DNA of 15,515 bases, from NCBI GenBank assembly GCA_035656495.1, contig DASRSL010000183.1, positions 1-15,515 on the forward strand, written 5' to 3'. Source of the stretch: Roseiarcus sp035656495. GTDB taxonomy: Bacteria; Pseudomonadota; Alphaproteobacteria; Rhizobiales; Beijerinckiaceae. Below the pieces are notes generated by a model. That model was not told the DNA's origin. It worked only from the letters and a program-made list of their open reading frames with translations, and did not search any database. Position numbers and translations under genes: made by a program. Shown piece by piece: positions 14,289 through 15,515 of the stretch (positions are counted from its first letter, which is position 1; each line of letters starts with the position of its first letter).

Positions 14289-15265
14289 TGCCGACCCTCC
14301 CTGCGCCCTTCAATGGCGACAAAGGCGACAATGACCACGCCCTTCATAATGAGGCTCAGATAGTACGAAACACCTATGAGGTTCATTGCGTTCGAGAGAA
14401 CGGTAATCAGCAGCGCGCCGAACAGCGCGCCAGGAACCCGCCCTGAGCCGCCATAGATGCTGACGCCGCCCACGACGCAAGCTGACACGATGTCGAGCAC
14501 CACTCCGTCATTGCCCATATTCGCTGAAGCCGAGCCCAGGCGGGCGGTGAGGAGGACTGCGCTCAATCCGGCCATGAGCCCCGAAAAGAGATAGCTCGCG
14601 AGAATGACTCGATTGATCGGGATACGGGCGACGCGCGCGGCGCGTTCGTTAATTCCTACCGCATACGCCCATCGGCCTGCTACGGTCGAGCGCATCAGAA
14701 TTGCGATAAAACCGCCCAAGACTAGGACTATGAGCACCGCGACAGGAACGCCGAACACAGGTCGAGCGTCGAAGAGGTCCACAAACGTATCCGGCAGTTG
14801 CGAGATGCTGAGGGAATTCGTGAGCCATACTGTAGCGCCGGAGACCACCGTCATCATCGCCAGCGTCACAACAAACGGGATCATCTTGAGTCTGGCGACG
14901 GCAAAGCCGTTGATGAGCCCGACCGACAGACACGTCGAGATCATGACCGCGACGCCGACCGCCCAATGGGCGCCGGCTTTCATCGACAACGCCCCAAGCA
15001 CCGCCCCCAGCGCCATATTCGCTGGCAGCGACAGATCGATCCCGCCGACGATCATCACGATCGTCATCCCGATCGCGAGAAGGCTAAGCAGCGAGGCTTG
15101 AAGGAGCACGTTGATGATGTTGTGGTAACGAAAAAAGTTGGGCGCGTAGAATTCGATCGCGATCAACGCCGTGGCCAACAGCATCACCGACGCCGCACGC
15201 TGCCGCGATGGCCAGACGAAGGGCGGCTGCCGGCGCGACATATCTCTAGCCGCTATCACGGCCAC
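14285..15265 (-). CDS. CUT2-type ABC transporter permease (first)
   Basis: A 326-residue inner-membrane permease of the BPD_transp_2 family. Hydrophobic segments run from ASVMLLATALIAIEFYA onward. Family motifs are IGMTIVMIVGGIDLSLPANM, INGFAVARLKMIPFVVTLAM, and VVGGVSIYGGSGRVPGALFG near the C-terminus. It is the first transporter gene of the operon and forms a heterodimeric channel with the second permease. The start is GTG 15265, preceded by AGGAGG at a 5-nt spacing; an internal ATG eight codons on (MSRRQPP) has a much poorer site. Its stop overlaps the ATPase start. The 128-bp gap upstream holds a possible leader ORF and an inverted repeat. The partial SDR gene lies before it on the same strand and may be co-transcribed. 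Confidence 0.92.
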   Translation of the reverse strand: MAVIAARDMSRRQPPFVWPSRQRAASVMLLATALIAIEFYAPNFFRYHNIINVLLQASLLSLLAIGMTIVMIVGGIDLSLPANMALGAVLGALSMKAGAHWAVGVAVMISTCLSVGLINGFAVARLKMIPFVVTLAMMTVVSGATVWLTNSLSISQLPDTFVDLFDARPVFGVPVAVLIVLVLGGFIAILMRSTVAGRWAYAVGINERAARVARIPINRVILASYLFSGLMAGLSAVLLTARLGSASANMGNDGVVLDIVSACVVGGVSIYGGSGRVPGALFGALLITVLSNAMNLIGVSYYLSLIMKGVVIVAFVAIEGRREGRQ

Positions 15266-15306
15266 GCGCGCCTCCTACTTTGTCGAGCATTTGACCGCTC
15301 GATCAT
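15256..15306 (-). CDS. Possible 16-codon leader ORF overlapping the permease start
   Basis: ATG 15306 follows AGGAGG (15316-15321) and a nearer AGAGG, and encodes MIERSNARQSRRRAWP before TGA at 15256-15258. It overlaps the permease start by 10 nt in another frame. Its codons 11-12 are tandem AGG AGG, and these same six bases are the Shine-Dalgarno sequence of the permease. Five of its sixteen residues are Arg. A translated leader could therefore expose or block the permease RBS. The peptide is too short to support by homology, and a chance frame is quite possible. Confidence 0.3.
   Translation of the reverse strand: MIERSNARQSRRRAWP
15271..15276 (-). promoter_or_regulatory. Ribosome binding site of the first permease
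   Basis: AGGAGG is followed by CGCGC and the GTG start at 15265. This perfect core with a 5-nt spacer decides for GTG 15265. It lies inside the possible leader ORF as two AGG codons. Confidence 0.7.
15283..15302. promoter_or_regulatory. Inverted repeat ahead of the transporter operon
   Basis: TCGAGC-N8-GCTCGA is a 6-bp perfect inverted repeat with an 8-nt centre (15289-15296), 18 nt upstream of the first permease start and inside the possible leader ORF. As RNA it could form a hairpin between the two SD sequences; as DNA it could be an operator for a sugar-responsive repressor. Neither role is shown. Confidence 0.3.
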
Positions 15307-15393
15307 TCAGCCTCTCCTCCTGACCCTGCAACGCGATTCCTATGAAACGTTATAACCGCAGCACCGGCAAAGCTTCATCGCGGTCGTCTGTAA

Positions 15394-15515
15394 TCAGTCC
15401 GGCAGCACCACGCCAAGCCGGGCCATCAGGCCGCCGTCCACTTTGAATTCAGCTCCAGTGCAGAAACTAGCCCGATCGCTGGCGAGGAACGCGACGACTT
15501 CCGCCACTTCTTCCG
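15394..15515 (-). CDS. SDR-family dehydrogenase, C-terminal fragment at window edge
   Basis: The last 39 codons of a short-chain dehydrogenase; the rest lies beyond the right edge. The recognisable SDR end is EEVAEVVAFLASDRASFCTG followed directly by AEFKVDGG, the classic C-terminal block in which the chain closes over the cofactor site, then a tail LMARLGVVLPD. It is on the same strand as the transporter operon and 128 nt upstream of its first gene, so it may be part of one catabolic transcript, for example oxidising the imported sugar or polyol. The substrate cannot be judged from this fragment. Confidence 0.85.
   Translation of the reverse strand, partial: EEVAEVVAFLASDRASFCTGAEFKVDGGLMARLGVVLPD

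Noticed and set aside
10754..15265. Assignment of the importer as Lsr (AI-2), ribose or xylose specific
   Set aside because: Family motifs are shared by all CUT2 systems, and no diagnostic neighbour genes are present, so naming a substrate would be guesswork.
1..15515. CRISPR arrays, tRNA or rRNA genes, insertion sequences
   Set aside because: Reading both strands gave no regularly spaced repeats, no tRNA-like TWC arm and acceptor pairing, no rRNA motifs and no transposase fragments.

Overview
The window comes from a GC-rich alphaproteobacterium. Codon use, the otsB-GH15-otsA trehalose cluster, the single-chain indolepyruvate ferredoxin oxidoreductase and the frequent GTG starts suggest Hyphomicrobiales (Beijerinckiaceae, Methylocystaceae or relatives). 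No rRNA, tRNA, CRISPR array, transposase or integrase was seen, so the taxonomy is inference only.

Left part (1-4757). The 3' two thirds of an aldo/keto reductase gene run rightward off the left edge and are broken by an in-frame TGA at 500-502. They meet, tail to tail, a leftward trehalose operon: otsB (trehalose-6-phosphate phosphatase), a GH15 glucoamylase/trehalase-like hydrolase, and otsA (trehalose-6-phosphate synthase). The three are translationally coupled: a GTGA junction joins otsB to GH15, and GH15 overlaps otsA by 22 nt.

Middle (4758-10753). A 252-bp divergent region carries a GC-rich palindrome. To its right a rightward series encodes a two-helix membrane TPR protein (TTG start behind a very strong ribosome binding site), an unknown 104-residue protein, a 1154-residue indolepyruvate:ferredoxin oxidoreductase, and a short-chain dehydrogenase with dihydropteridine-reductase-like features. 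The dehydrogenase starts on a GTGA overlap with the oxidoreductase. A 412-bp spacer follows with no convincing gene but three symmetrical elements.

Right part (10754-15515). A leftward operon of lower GC encodes a complete CUT2-type (ribose/xylose/AI-2-like) ABC importer in the order permease, double-ATPase, permease, periplasmic binding protein. The first three genes are joined by GTGA overlaps. Upstream lies a possible 16-codon leader ORF whose tandem AGG codons are the Shine-Dalgarno sequence of the first permease. The far right edge holds the C-terminus of another SDR dehydrogenase on the same strand, so the importer probably belongs to a carbohydrate or polyol catabolic locus that continues outside the window. 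The drop in GC across about 10.4 kb suggests that this cassette has a different history from the left part.

Most of the window is recognisable metabolism. The points most worth a second look are the nonsense-interrupted AKR, a hydrolase embedded in a trehalose-synthesis operon, the coupling of the oxidoreductase to a QDPR-like SDR, the leader/SD overlap at the transporter operon, and the orphan palindrome at 10602-10618.
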